This document shows, one piece after another, positions 1-9,108 of a stretch of DNA of 29,749 bases. This DNA comes from JAVMKJ01 sp031732875 (GTDB lineage: Bacteria; Pseudomonadota; Gammaproteobacteria; Competibacterales; Competibacteraceae): NCBI GenBank assembly GCA_031732875.1, contig JAVMKL010000121.1, positions 1-29,749 on the forward strand, read 5' to 3'. Below the pieces are notes generated by a model. It had not been told where the DNA came from. It did no database searches and saw nothing but the letters and a program-made list of their open reading frames with translations. The translations under genes and the position numbers were made by a program. Numbering within the stretch: position 1 is the first letter of the stretch; every line of letters begins with the position of its first letter.

Positions 1-717
1 GCGATGCGGGCGTTGGCCTACGTGGTCGCCAAGCACATGGATCTGGCCCGCCACCATCCCGACCCGGCGGTTCGCGAATCGCATCAGGCGCGGGTGGATT
101 TGCTGATTCCGGTGGTCAAGGGCTGGTGCACCGAAACCGGCATCGAGGTCGCCTCGCTGGGCGTTCAGGTCCACGGCGGCATGGGCTATATCGAGGAGAC
201 CGGCGCCTGCCAGCACCTGCGCGATTCCCGCATCGCCACGATTTACGAGGGCACCACGGCGATCCAGGCCGCCGACCTGGCCGGCCGCAAGCTGAGCATG
301 GATCGGGGCGCCGCGATGCGGGCGCTCGTCGCCGAAATCGAAGCGACCGCCGAAGACCTGGGTCAGTTGCCCGGCGACGATCTGACCACCATCCGCGAGG
401 CGTTGCGCGAGGGCGCGAGAGCGCTGGCCGAGGCCACCGACTGGATGCTGGCCAGCCGGGACGCCAACGCCGCGATGGCGGTATCGGTCGACTACATGAT
501 GCTCGCCGGCATCGTCTGCGGCGGCTGGCAGATGGCCCGCGCGGCGCGGGTGGCGCAGAACAAGCTGTCGACCGGCGAGGACATCGTGTTCCACGAAGCC
601 AAATTGGTCACCGCCCGCTTTTACGCCGAGCACGTGCTGCCGAAGTCCGGCGCCCTGCTGCGTTCGGTCCGCAACGGCGGCGTCTCGATCCTGGCGCTGA
701 CCGAGGAGCAGTTCTAA
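1..717 (+). CDS. Acyl-CoA dehydrogenase, C-terminal part (5' end outside window)
   Basis: The frame is open from the first base, so the N-terminal part lies outside the window; 238 codons are visible. The protein is the flavin-dependent acyl-CoA dehydrogenase that introduces the 2,3-double bond in beta-oxidation-type pathways. The stretch QVHGGMGYIEE and the motif IYEGTTAIQAADL belong to the C-terminal helical domain of this superfamily; the Glu of YEGT is the usual position of the catalytic base in the long (about 600 residue) branch. The extra domain after that motif (about 130 residues, here 95-237) fits the acetyl-CoA dehydrogenase-like C-terminal extension seen in DmdC/FadE5-like enzymes. 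The substrate cannot be told. The gene ends in TAA and is followed directly by a strong terminator, so it closes a transcription unit coming from the left. Confidence 0.9.
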   Translation, partial: AMRALAYVVAKHMDLARHHPDPAVRESHQARVDLLIPVVKGWCTETGIEVASLGVQVHGGMGYIEETGACQHLRDSRIATIYEGTTAIQAADLAGRKLSMDRGAAMRALVAEIEATAEDLGQLPGDDLTTIREALREGARALAEATDWMLASRDANAAMAVSVDYMMLAGIVCGGWQMARAARVAQNKLSTGEDIVFHEAKLVTARFYAEHVLPKSGALLRSVRNGGVSILALTEEQF

Positions 718-740
718 TCGCCATTCGCTGAGACTCGTCA

Positions 741-780
741 ATCCCACCGGTTCTCTTCCGGAACGGTGGGATTTTTCTTT
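741..780 (+). terminator. Rho-independent terminator after the acyl-CoA dehydrogenase gene
   Basis: A perfect 9-bp stem (ATCCCACCG at 741-749 pairing with CGGTGGGAT at 764-772) with a 14-nt loop is followed by a T-rich run to 780. It begins 23 bases after the stop codon of the upstream gene. This is the clearest intrinsic terminator in the window. Confidence 0.9.
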
Positions 781-942
781 ATCGACGGAACCCGGAAGGA
801 AACGGCGTATCGCGGGCTCGTATTACCCATCCTGTCGCCGTTGGCCGCAAGTATCGTCTTGCTGGTGGTATTCCACACAGCCCTGTTGTTGCGGCAGCGA
901 AACGATAGCCGATTAAACCCTGCTTTGTTTGAAGCCAGCTTC

Positions 943-948
943 TATAAT
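943..948 (+). promoter_or_regulatory. Possible -10 box for the malonyl-CoA decarboxylase gene
   Basis: A perfect TATAAT lies 75 bases before the ATG at 1023 in the gene-free stretch 718-1022. No convincing -35 hexamer stands at 16-18 bases; the nearest, TTGTTT at 925-930, is only 12 bases away. Apart from this box and the terminator at 741-780 I see nothing in 718-1022. Confidence 0.4.
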
Positions 949-1022
949 TTCCCATAGTCGGCGCACGGCGATTCGATCCGCCCCACCCGCCACAGCGGCC
1001 CTCGAACCCAGGTACTCCCGTC

Positions 1023-2483
1023 ATGACCGAACTGACCACCCGCGAACCTGAACTCACCACCCGCGACAGTCTGTTGAATCGCACCATGCACAATCTCCGG
1101 GAGGCCTGGCGCGAGGTTGCCGATTGGCGGGGCGGTTTGCTGTCCGCCGCCCCCGGCCCCAACTTGCCAGACAAGGACAAGGAGGCGCTGAAAGCCCAGA
1201 TGCGCGACTGTCTGGAAGGGCGCGGTGGCGAGGTCTCGGCCCGCGCCCGCGCCGCCAATCTGGGACGAATTTATCTGTCGCTCAACGCCAGGGGCCGCAA
1301 GCGGTTCCTGACAATCCTCGCCACCGAGTTCGATATCGACCGCAAGGCGGTGGACAAGGCGACCGCCAAACTCCAACAGGCCGGCGACAATACCGAGGAG
1401 CGCGCTAAGGCCGAGCGAGCGCTGCGACAGGCGCTGCAACCGCCCCGGTTGCGTCTACTGGCGCAGCTCAACGCGCTGCCCGAGGGTTTTCACTTTCTGG
1501 TGGATTTACGCGCGGAGCTGTTGGAATGGCGCAAGGATGATCCCGCGCTGGCGGCATTGGAGCGGGATTTGCTTTCGCTGCTGGCCTCCTGGTTCGACGT
1601 CGGCTTCCTGGAACTGCGGCGCATCACCTGGGACTCACCGGCGTCGTTGCTGGAAAAAATGATCGCCTACGAAGCTGTGCATCCGATCAAAAGCTGGGAC
1701 GATCTCAAGAACCGGCTCAGTTCCGACCGGCGCTGTTTCGCTTTTTTCCATCCCCGCATGCCGAACGAGCCGCTGATCCTCGTGCAGGTGGCGCTGGTCA
1801 ACGGTATCGCCGACAACGTCCACACCCTGCTGGACGAAACGGCGCCGGTACTCGACCCCCACGCCACCGATACCGCGATTTTCTATTCCATCTCGAACGC
1901 CCACGAAGGTCTATCCGGCATCAGTTTCGGCAATTTCCTGATCAAGCGGGTAGTGGACGAACTGATCACCGAGTTCAAGAACCTCAAGACTTTCGCCACC
2001 CTGTCGCCGATTCCCGGTTTTCACCACTGGCTGGACGGCAAGTTGAACGAACCGGGCAAGGACGCCGAGGTGGAGCTGCTGACACCGGCAGATCGCAAGG
2101 CGCTGATGGCGGCCGCCGGTACCGGTTCCGAACCGGTTTCGTTGAAAACCCTGCTGCAAGCCTCCGACTGGCGCCAGAAACCGGAGTTGGCCAAGGCGTT
2201 GAAGCACCCGTTGCAGCGATTGTGCGCCCGTTATCTGGCGAAGGAAAAACGCGAGGGCGGAACCGCCTACGACCGGGTGGCTCACTTCCACCTCTCCAAC
2301 GGCTCGCGCATCGAGCGGCTGAACTGGCTGGCCGATACCTCGGCCAAGGGCATGGGACAGTCGGCCGGCATGATGGTGAACTATCTCTACAAGCTCGACG
2401 ACATCGAAGCCAACCACGAAGCCTATCGTGGCGAAGGCAAGGTGATGACCTCGTCGGCGATTCGGTCGCTGCTGAAGTCCTGA
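1023..2483 (+). CDS. Malonyl-CoA decarboxylase
   Basis: The 486-residue product matches malonyl-CoA decarboxylase (MatA/MLYCD family), which converts malonyl-CoA to acetyl-CoA and CO2. The length is close to the human enzyme (about 490 residues). The N-terminal half is helical and charged. The C-terminal half has the GNAT-like catalytic fold, with the family blocks AIFYSISNAHEGL (residues 286-298), TLSPIPGF (326-333) and HFHLSNGS (421-428). Ser328 and His423 sit where I recall the catalytic Ser329/His423 of the human enzyme. The start is the first ATG after the likely promoter; no good ribosome binding site precedes it. In bacteria the gene often serves malonate use or disposal of excess malonyl-CoA. 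Here it stands alone, without matB or transporter genes, so a role in balancing the malonyl-CoA pool is inference. Confidence 0.93.
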   Translation: MTELTTREPELTTRDSLLNRTMHNLREAWREVADWRGGLLSAAPGPNLPDKDKEALKAQMRDCLEGRGGEVSARARAANLGRIYLSLNARGRKRFLTILATEFDIDRKAVDKATAKLQQAGDNTEERAKAERALRQALQPPRLRLLAQLNALPEGFHFLVDLRAELLEWRKDDPALAALERDLLSLLASWFDVGFLELRRITWDSPASLLEKMIAYEAVHPIKSWDDLKNRLSSDRRCFAFFHPRMPNEPLILVQVALVNGIADNVHTLLDETAPVLDPHATDTAIFYSISNAHEGLSGISFGNFLIKRVVDELITEFKNLKTFATLSPIPGFHHWLDGKLNEPGKDAEVELLTPADRKALMAAAGTGSEPVSLKTLLQASDWRQKPELAKALKHPLQRLCARYLAKEKREGGTAYDRVAHFHLSNGSRIERLNWLADTSAKGMGQSAGMMVNYLYKLDDIEANHEAYRGEGKVMTSSAIRSLLKS

Positions 2484-2552
2484 AGCCGGTAAGTCAAGTC
2501 GCCGAAGCACGTCGACGCCCGCTTTTCCTCCGCCCTCTTTACGGCGACCGGC

Positions 2553-2593
2553 GGTCGGTGGTTAGATGACCGCCCCAAGCCAACCACCCGACC
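2553..2593 (+). promoter_or_regulatory. Inverted repeat in the ettA leader
   Basis: GGTCGGTGGTT (2553-2563) and AACCACCCGACC (2582-2593) are complementary except for one bulged C and could form an 11-bp hairpin with an 18-nt loop. It ends 9 bases before the ettA ATG. No T-run follows, so it is not a standard terminator. It could hide or shape the initiation region of ettA. Confidence 0.4.
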
Positions 2594-2602
2594 AAAGATC
2601 GC

Positions 2603-4267
<1,665 letters not shown>

Positions 4268-4277
4268 TTTCTCCGCC

Positions 4278-4317
4278 GCCGCGTTCCGGCGGCGCAAAAA
4301 GGCCGCCGGAACGCGGC
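4278..4317 (+). terminator. Perfect 16-bp hairpin after ettA
   Basis: GCCGCGTTCCGGCGGC (4278-4293) and its exact reverse complement (4302-4317) flank an 8-nt loop with five A residues. It begins 11 bases after the ettA stop. There is no T-run on the right, so rho-independent termination is uncertain, but the fold is very stable and is the likely end of the ettA transcript. Confidence 0.55.
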
Positions 4318-4323
4318 CAGGTG

Positions 4324-4329
4324 TATAAT
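4324..4329 (+). promoter_or_regulatory. TATAAT box before the small gene at 4357
   Basis: A perfect TATAAT lies between the ettA hairpin and the small gene, 27 bases before its ATG. The -35 position falls in the right arm of the hairpin and shows no TTGACA-like sequence, so this would be a -10-dependent or weak promoter. Confidence 0.4.
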
Positions 4330-4356
4330 GGCGTCACAGGGACACGGGAGACCGCC

Positions 4357-4575
4357 ATGCTGAAGCCGCTCATCCCCGAAGGCGAAGCGTTGCGCCGGGC
4401 GTTCCAATGGCTCGCCGACCAAGGGGGGCATTGCACCCTCAAAACAGTGGAACAGGCCAGCCTGATGTTCGACCTGACCCCACGGGACGAGGAATTCCTG
4501 CTGCGGCAGTTCGTCCACCACCGCGGCGCCGCCAGCGACACTCCCCTTTCAGGGCAACAGCGGGCTTCCGGTTAG
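4357..4575 (+). CDS. Small protein of unknown function (72 residues)
   Basis: I chose the ATG at 4357 because GGAG (4347-4350) lies 6 bases before it; an in-frame GTG at 4321 would overlap the TATAAT box and has no binding site. The product is soluble, with a likely helical core (about residues 8-50, PEGEALRRAFQWLADQ and LTPRDEEFLLRQF), no cysteines and no membrane segment. The C-terminal 15 residues look disordered. I do not recognise the family; the pattern resembles small conserved gammaproteobacterial proteins but I cannot name one. The 3' end overlaps the end of the convergent Nudix gene by 27 bases, so the last residues may be poorly conserved. Confidence 0.6.
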   Translation: MLKPLIPEGEALRRAFQWLADQGGHCTLKTVEQASLMFDLTPRDEEFLLRQFVHHRGAASDTPLSGQQRASG

Positions 4576-5172
4576 CCGCCGGGCAAAGTTGACCAGCATG
4601 GCGGCGGTCGCGCCCCAAATGAAGCGGTCCTGGTAGGGAATGACGTAGTACCGCCGCTGCTGGCCCTTGTAGAACATCCCGCGGGATTCGTGGTTGCGCG
4701 GATCGAGCACGAACTCCAGCGGCACCTCGAACGCCTCGGCGACTTCGAACGCATCCAGCGCCAGATCGAACGGCGGCGTGACGAAACCCACCACCGGCGT
4801 GACCAGGAACCCGGTCACGGTCTGATACAGATCCAGAAAGCCGGCGATCTCCACCACGTGCCGGCGCCGCAACCCGATCTCCTCCTCCGCTTCGCGCAGG
4901 GCGGTTTCCACCGGACTGGCATCACCCTCCTCGGTTCGGCCGCCGGGAAAGCTGATCTGTCCGGCATGATGCTCCAAATGAGCGGTGCGCTGGGTCAACA
5001 ACACGGTATAGCCTTCGGACCGCTCGACCAGCGGCACCAGCACCGCCGCCGGGGTCAGCGTCCGTTCCTCGCGCTCCATCCCGGCTACCGCGTGATCGCC
5101 GGTGATGGTTTCCACCTGGTGCGTGGAATGCAGGCAACGGCGAACCCGGTCGCGCATTTCCGCGTGATTCAC
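4549..5172 (-). CDS. nudL: Nudix hydrolase, probable CoA diphosphatase (NudL type)
   Basis: The 207-residue protein has the extended NudL/UPF0035 pattern: VLLTQRTAHLEHHAGQISFP followed by GG and the Nudix box, ending REAEEEIGL. NudL-type enzymes cleave CoA and its derivatives to phosphopantetheine and 3',5'-ADP, but the substrate here is inferred. The start is a GTG at 5172 whose first bases overlap the TGA of tatD (GTGA), with GGGAGG just upstream. An ATG five codons further in (5157) is a weaker choice, lacking that coupling. It is the last gene of the long minus-strand run that begins at yceD. A CoA-degrading enzyme at the end of a fatty-acid gene run is suggestive, but the link may be only positional. 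Confidence 0.88.
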   Translation of the reverse strand: MNHAEMRDRVRRCLHSTHQVETITGDHAVAGMEREERTLTPAAVLVPLVERSEGYTVLLTQRTAHLEHHAGQISFPGGRTEEGDASPVETALREAEEEIGLRRRHVVEIAGFLDLYQTVTGFLVTPVVGFVTPPFDLALDAFEVAEAFEVPLEFVLDPRNHESRGMFYKGQQRRYYVIPYQDRFIWGATAAMLVNFARRLTGSPLLP

Positions 5173-5993
5173 CCCACCTCCCGTTTGCTCCCCGCGCTCC
5201 CCGGCAGGAGAGCGGCTGGGGGCGAGAGGCCGAACAGCCGCGCGTAATTCGCGAAAGTGACCTCCGCTACCCGCTCCAGCGTCTCGCCGCGCAACCCGGC
5301 GACGAACTCCGCCACATGCCGTACCCAGGCCGGATGATTGGATTTGCCTCGGTGCGGGACTGGAGCCAGATAGGGCGCGTCGGTTTCCACCAGCAACCGG
5401 TCGGCCGGCAAGCGCCGGGCCGCGTCCTGAATCGGCTTGGCGTTCTTGAAGGTCACGATGCCGGAAAACGAGACATGAAAATTCAACCACAACGCCCGTT
5501 CCGCCATGGCCCAGTCCTCGGTGAAGCAGTGCAGCACCCCGCCCACCTCAGGCGCGCCTTCTTCCTCCAGAATGCGCAAGGTATCGTCGCGGGCATCGCG
5601 GGTATGGATGATCAGTGGTTTGCCCAGTTCCCGGGCGGCGGCGATGTGGATGCGGAACCAGGACTGCTGGCGGGCCATGCTATCGCGACCGTGGTAGTAA
5701 TCCAGCCCGGTTTCACCGATGGCGACCACTCTGGGCTCGCGGCCCAGCGCGACCAGTTCCGCCACGCTCGGCGCCCGGCCGCCATCCTCGCTGGGGTGCA
5801 CGCCCACCGATAGCGCGATGCACGGATGGGGTTCGGTCAGGCGGGCCAGCGCCGGCCAGCTTTCCAGATCGGTCGCCACGCTCAGCAGTCGGGTCACCCC
5901 ATTCGCCTTCGCGGCTTCCAGTACCCCTGCCAAGCTGCCGCCGAACCGGGTGAGATCGAGCCGGTCCAGATGGCAATGGGAATCGACCAGCAT
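5169..5993 (-). CDS. tatD: TatD-family metal-dependent hydrolase (YcfH type)
   Basis: The product (274 residues from the ATG at 5993) is a TIM-barrel TatD-family hydrolase; members are metal-dependent deoxyribonucleases. Metal ligands are visible: DSHCHLD at the N-terminus (His6, His8), GETGLDYY (Glu), IIHTRDA (His), LHCFTED (His) and VETDAPYLAP (Asp). An upstream in-frame GTG at 6005 directly abuts the pilZ stop and has no binding site. The ATG at 5993 has AGGTG about 9 bases upstream, so I prefer it. The place after holB-pilZ is the standard location of ycfH in gammaproteobacteria. Its 3' end overlaps the nudL start. Confidence 0.92.
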   Translation of the reverse strand: MLVDSHCHLDRLDLTRFGGSLAGVLEAAKANGVTRLLSVATDLESWPALARLTEPHPCIALSVGVHPSEDGGRAPSVAELVALGREPRVVAIGETGLDYYHGRDSMARQQSWFRIHIAAARELGKPLIIHTRDARDDTLRILEEEGAPEVGGVLHCFTEDWAMAERALWLNFHVSFSGIVTFKNAKPIQDAARRLPADRLLVETDAPYLAPVPHRGKSNHPAWVRHVAEFVAGLRGETLERVAEVTFANYARLFGLSPPAALLPGSAGSKREVG

Positions 5994-6005
5994 CGCCGCC
6001 CGCAC

Positions 6006-6350
6006 CTACATCGTATTGGTCGGCTGATCGGCACGGGTGTAGCCTGCCAGCAGCGCTTCAATTTTTTTCTGAAGCCTGCTGCCATCGGCACCGCCGAATT
6101 GAATGCCGACCCCCATCTGTCGGCCACCGGGCGTCGTCCGGCAGTTGATCCAGACCACTTTGCCGGTGATGGCAAACCGTTCTGGATCCTCCAGCAGGGT
6201 GAGCAGCAAAAACACTTCATCGCCCGGCTCGAAGGATTTTTCAGTCGGAATGAAGATGCCGCCGCCCTTGACAAAGGGCATGTAGCTCGAATGCAGCATC
6301 GCTTTGTCCTTGATGGCGAGGGAAATGACGCCTTGTCGTGGAGCCGCCAT
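6006..6350 (-). CDS. pilZ: Type IV pilus assembly protein PilZ
   Basis: The 114-residue product aligns over its length with PilZ of Pseudomonas aeruginosa: GVISLAIKDKAMLHSSYMPF, then GGGIFIPTEKSFEPGDEVFL, and a C-terminus close to RADQPTNTM. PilZ is needed for type IV pilus assembly through contacts with PilF/PilB-side components. Like the Pseudomonas protein, it lacks the RxxxR and D/NxSxxG motifs used by other PilZ domains to bind cyclic di-GMP, so it is probably not a direct sensor. Start ATG 6350 lies 4 bases after the holB stop, with an AAGG sequence upstream; the longer upstream frame is holB in another phase. Its presence predicts pilus genes elsewhere in the genome. Confidence 0.93.
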   Translation of the reverse strand: MAAPRQGVISLAIKDKAMLHSSYMPFVKGGGIFIPTEKSFEPGDEVFLLLTLLEDPERFAITGKVVWINCRTTPGGRQMGVGIQFGGADGSRLQKKIEALLAGYTRADQPTNTM

Positions 6351-6354
6351 GGTT

Positions 6355-7374
6355 TCAACCTTCCTCAAACGCGCGTCCGCGCGGGACGTCGGATGGATCA
6401 TCCCCCGCGGCGTCGCAGAGGAACGCTTCCAGCAACAGTTGCGCGTTGACCTGGGTAGTCGCGCACAGGCCGTGCAACCGAACCGCCGCGTCAAGTCGAT
6501 CAAACAGGCCGCGCGGCGAATGCCGGTCGGCCCAGCGCCGCAGCACCGAGTGCAGGTCGGGGTTGCTCAAGCGGGGGGGTTCGGGACTCATCTTAAGCCG
6601 AATCAGGTCGGTATGCCAACCGATCAGCCAGCGCAGGCTCTCGGCCAGATCACCCTGGGTCCAGCATTCCGCCGCCCGGATCGGGTCGAGCCGGCCAGTC
6701 TGGACCTGCTCGTAACAATCGACCAATTCCCCGCGGCGGCGCCAGCGGTCCCCGCCGGCATAGGCCAGTGCCACCAGCGGTGCTCCGCCGACCACGTCGA
6801 GCAACGCTTCCGGATCCGCGGCGCCAGCCGCTCGAGCCGCCAGCCAGGGCACGGCAACCTCCGGAGAGGGCCGGTCGAAATGAACCTTCTGGCAACGGCT
6901 GCGCACGGTGGCGGGCAGCCGCGCGGGTCGAGCGGTCACCAGCAGCAACAGGCTGTCGCCGGGCGGCTCCTCCAGTGTTTTCAGCAGGCCGTTGGCGGCG
7001 TTGTCGTTGAGATGATCGGCCGGTTCCAGCAGGGCGATCTTATAGCCGCCGTACTGGGCGGTGTAGCCGAAAAAGGCGCGGAGATCGCGGATCTGATCGA
7101 TCTTGATGACCTTGCCCTCCTCGGTCGGCCGCACCGCGGCATAGTCGGGATGGTTGCCGGCCCGAAACAGCCGGCAACTCCGGCACCGGCCACAGGCATC
7201 GCCGCCGGCATCCGGCGTCTCGCACAACAGCGCCTGGGCCATCCGGCGGGCAAACGCCAGCTTGCCCAGCCCAGCCGGTCCCGCCAGCAGCAGGGCGTGG
7301 GGCAGGCGACCGGCGGCCAGGCGCCGCTGGAGTTGTTGCCAAGGATGCTGATGCCAGGGAAGCCGTTCGTCCAT
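6355..7374 (-). CDS. holB: DNA polymerase III delta' subunit
   Basis: The 339-residue protein is the delta' subunit of the clamp loader, which works with tau/gamma and delta to load the beta sliding clamp. The P-loop region reads GPAGLGKLAFA: the Thr/Ser after the Lys is Leu, as expected for delta', which does not hydrolyse ATP. A zinc module with four cysteines is visible (CETPDAGGDACGRCRSC, about residues 50-66), as is the sensor-like block LLKTLEEPP. Its ATG at 7374 overlaps the tmk stop by one base (TGATG), which fixes the start. The longer open frame upstream of this ATG only shadows tmk. Confidence 0.95.
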   Translation of the reverse strand: MDERLPWHQHPWQQLQRRLAAGRLPHALLLAGPAGLGKLAFARRMAQALLCETPDAGGDACGRCRSCRLFRAGNHPDYAAVRPTEEGKVIKIDQIRDLRAFFGYTAQYGGYKIALLEPADHLNDNAANGLLKTLEEPPGDSLLLLVTARPARLPATVRSRCQKVHFDRPSPEVAVPWLAARAAGAADPEALLDVVGGAPLVALAYAGGDRWRRRGELVDCYEQVQTGRLDPIRAAECWTQGDLAESLRWLIGWHTDLIRLKMSPEPPRLSNPDLHSVLRRWADRHSPRGLFDRLDAAVRLHGLCATTQVNAQLLLEAFLCDAAGDDPSDVPRGRAFEEG

Positions 7375-8000
7375 CAACCGCTCTCCAACCACCCGGCGAG
7401 GATGGCTTCCACCTCGACCCGGACCGCTTCGACCGGACGTTCGGCATTCACGATCCGGTGGCGGTCCGGATCTCGCCGGGCCCGCTCCAGATAAACCGCG
7501 CGCACCTGCTCGAAAAAATCCACCTCCTCCCGCTCGAAGCGGTCCGCCGCACCGCGCCGGCCAACCCGCGCCAGACCCTTCGCCACCGGCAGGTCGAACA
7601 GCAGGGTCAGGTCGGGACGCAACCCGCCCTGCACCCAATCCTCCAGTATCGCGATCCGTTCCAGCGGCAACCCGCGCCCGCCGCCTTGATAGGCGTAGGT
7701 GGCGTCGGTGAATCGGTCGCACAGCACCCAGCGGCCGGCGGCCAGCGCGGGGCGGATCACCCGTTCGAGATGCTCGGCGCGGGCGGCGAACATCAGCAGG
7801 GTTTCGGTGGCCGGAGTCATGCCGTCGTGACGATGGCCGAGCAGCAGGGAGCGGATGTCTTCGCCCAGCGCCGTGCCACCCGGCTCGCGGGTCGACACCA
7901 CCCGGTGGCCAACCCGCTCCAGGTACTCGCGGATGAAGACGAGCTGGGTGGTTTTGCCGGCGCCTTCGCCGCCCTCGACGGTGATGAATCGGCTGGCCAT
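7374..8000 (-). CDS. tmk: Thymidylate kinase
   Basis: The 208-residue enzyme phosphorylates dTMP to dTDP. The P-loop is GGEGAGKTT (residues 10-18), followed by the substrate motif TREPGGT, the DRF-containing block CDRFTDATYAYQGGGRG, and an arginine-bearing lid region (RVGRRGAADRFE). Start ATG 8000 has GGAGGTGAG directly upstream and lies one base after the mltG stop; the ORF could be extended 14 codons but that would run into mltG. The order mltG-tmk-holB is conserved from Escherichia to Pseudomonas. Confidence 0.96.
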   Translation of the reverse strand: MASRFITVEGGEGAGKTTQLVFIREYLERVGHRVVSTREPGGTALGEDIRSLLLGHRHDGMTPATETLLMFAARAEHLERVIRPALAAGRWVLCDRFTDATYAYQGGGRGLPLERIAILEDWVQGGLRPDLTLLFDLPVAKGLARVGRRGAADRFEREEVDFFEQVRAVYLERARRDPDRHRIVNAERPVEAVRVEVEAILAGWLESG

Positions 8001-8001
8001 C

Positions 8002-9030
8002 TCACCTCCCCTTCGATTGATACTGCCTGACGGCCCGATCATGCTGCTCGAGCGTGCTGGAGAACACGTGGCCGCCTTCGCCGGTGGCCACGAAATACAG
8101 GGCGTCGCCGGAGGCGGGATGGACGGCGGCGTTCAGCGAGTCCATCCCCGGCAGGGCGATGGGCGTCGGCGGCAGGCCCTTGCGGGCATAGGTGTTGTAG
8201 GGCGTGTCGGCGGCCAAATCCTGGCGGCGCAGATCGCCATCGAACGCCTCGCCCAGCCCGTAGATCACCGTCGGATCGGCTTGCAGACGCATTCCCTTGC
8301 GCAGACGCCGGGCGAACACACCAGCGATATCCGGCCGTTCCGCCGGCACGGCGGTTTCCTTCTCGATGATCGAGGCCAGAATCAGCGCCTGATAAGGATC
8401 GCTCAACGGCAGGTCCGGCGCGCGGCTGGCCCAGGCTTCGGCAAGCCGCCGGTCCATCGCCGCCAGCGCCCGCCGCAGGAACACCTCATCGGTGAGGCCG
8501 GCGGGAAAATGATAGGTATCCGGCAGGAATCGCCCCTCGGGATGCTCGCCCGGCCGGCCCAGCCGGGCCATCACCTCGGTGTCGCTCGCTCCTTGCAGGG
8601 TCTGAACCAGCTTTGGCTGGGCCGCCAGCGCCTGGCGCAACTGGCGGAACGTCCAACCCTCCACCACGGTCAGCGGATATTGGATAACCCGGCCGGCGAC
8701 GATCTGCCCGATCGCACCGCGTGGCGTGGCGCCGGGCATGATGGCGTATTCGCCGGCCTTAAGCCGGTGCGCCAGCCCGTTCAGTCGGGCGTAGGCTTCC
8801 AAGTACGGTGCCGACCGCAGCAGGCCGGGCTGCCGCCGCAGTTCCCGGGCGATATCGCCGATGCCCATGCCCGGCTTTACCTCCACGACCCAGCCGCCGG
8901 TGGGAACACCGAGGGGTGTATCGAGGAAGCGGCGGTAATCGGCGAAGACGATGTACAGCGCCGGCCCGAACACCAGCGCTAGCACCGCCACCGCCAGCAA
9001 CAACCGCCGAAGCCACCTTGGAAACATCAT
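8002..9030 (-). CDS. mltG: Endolytic murein transglycosylase MltG (YceG family)
   Basis: The 342-residue protein is an inner-membrane lytic transglycosylase that cuts nascent peptidoglycan strands and limits their length. A transmembrane segment covers about residues 8-30, followed by a LysM-like domain and the YceG catalytic core. The conserved block ILASIIEKETAV (about 217-228) contains the catalytic Glu (223 or 225; E218 in E. coli by family). The motifs GRFLPDTY, QADPTVIYGLG, DTPYNTYARKGLPPTPI and NPASGDALYFVA-like ending are typical. Two adjacent ATGs (9030, 9027) could start it; AAGGGG precedes both. pabC, which often stands between fabF and mltG, is missing: only 78 bases separate them. 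Confidence 0.95.
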   Translation of the reverse strand: MMFPRWLRRLLLAVAVLALVFGPALYIVFADYRRFLDTPLGVPTGGWVVEVKPGMGIGDIARELRRQPGLLRSAPYLEAYARLNGLAHRLKAGEYAIMPGATPRGAIGQIVAGRVIQYPLTVVEGWTFRQLRQALAAQPKLVQTLQGASDTEVMARLGRPGEHPEGRFLPDTYHFPAGLTDEVFLRRALAAMDRRLAEAWASRAPDLPLSDPYQALILASIIEKETAVPAERPDIAGVFARRLRKGMRLQADPTVIYGLGEAFDGDLRRQDLAADTPYNTYARKGLPPTPIALPGMDSLNAAVHPASGDALYFVATGEGGHVFSSTLEQHDRAVRQYQSKGR

Positions 9031-9108
9031 CCCCTTGGGTCGGGAGGGGCGGCACGAAGCGCCGGTGGGGTTCGAATGGCCAGCCGCGCGACAACGGTAA
9101 CGCCGCGC

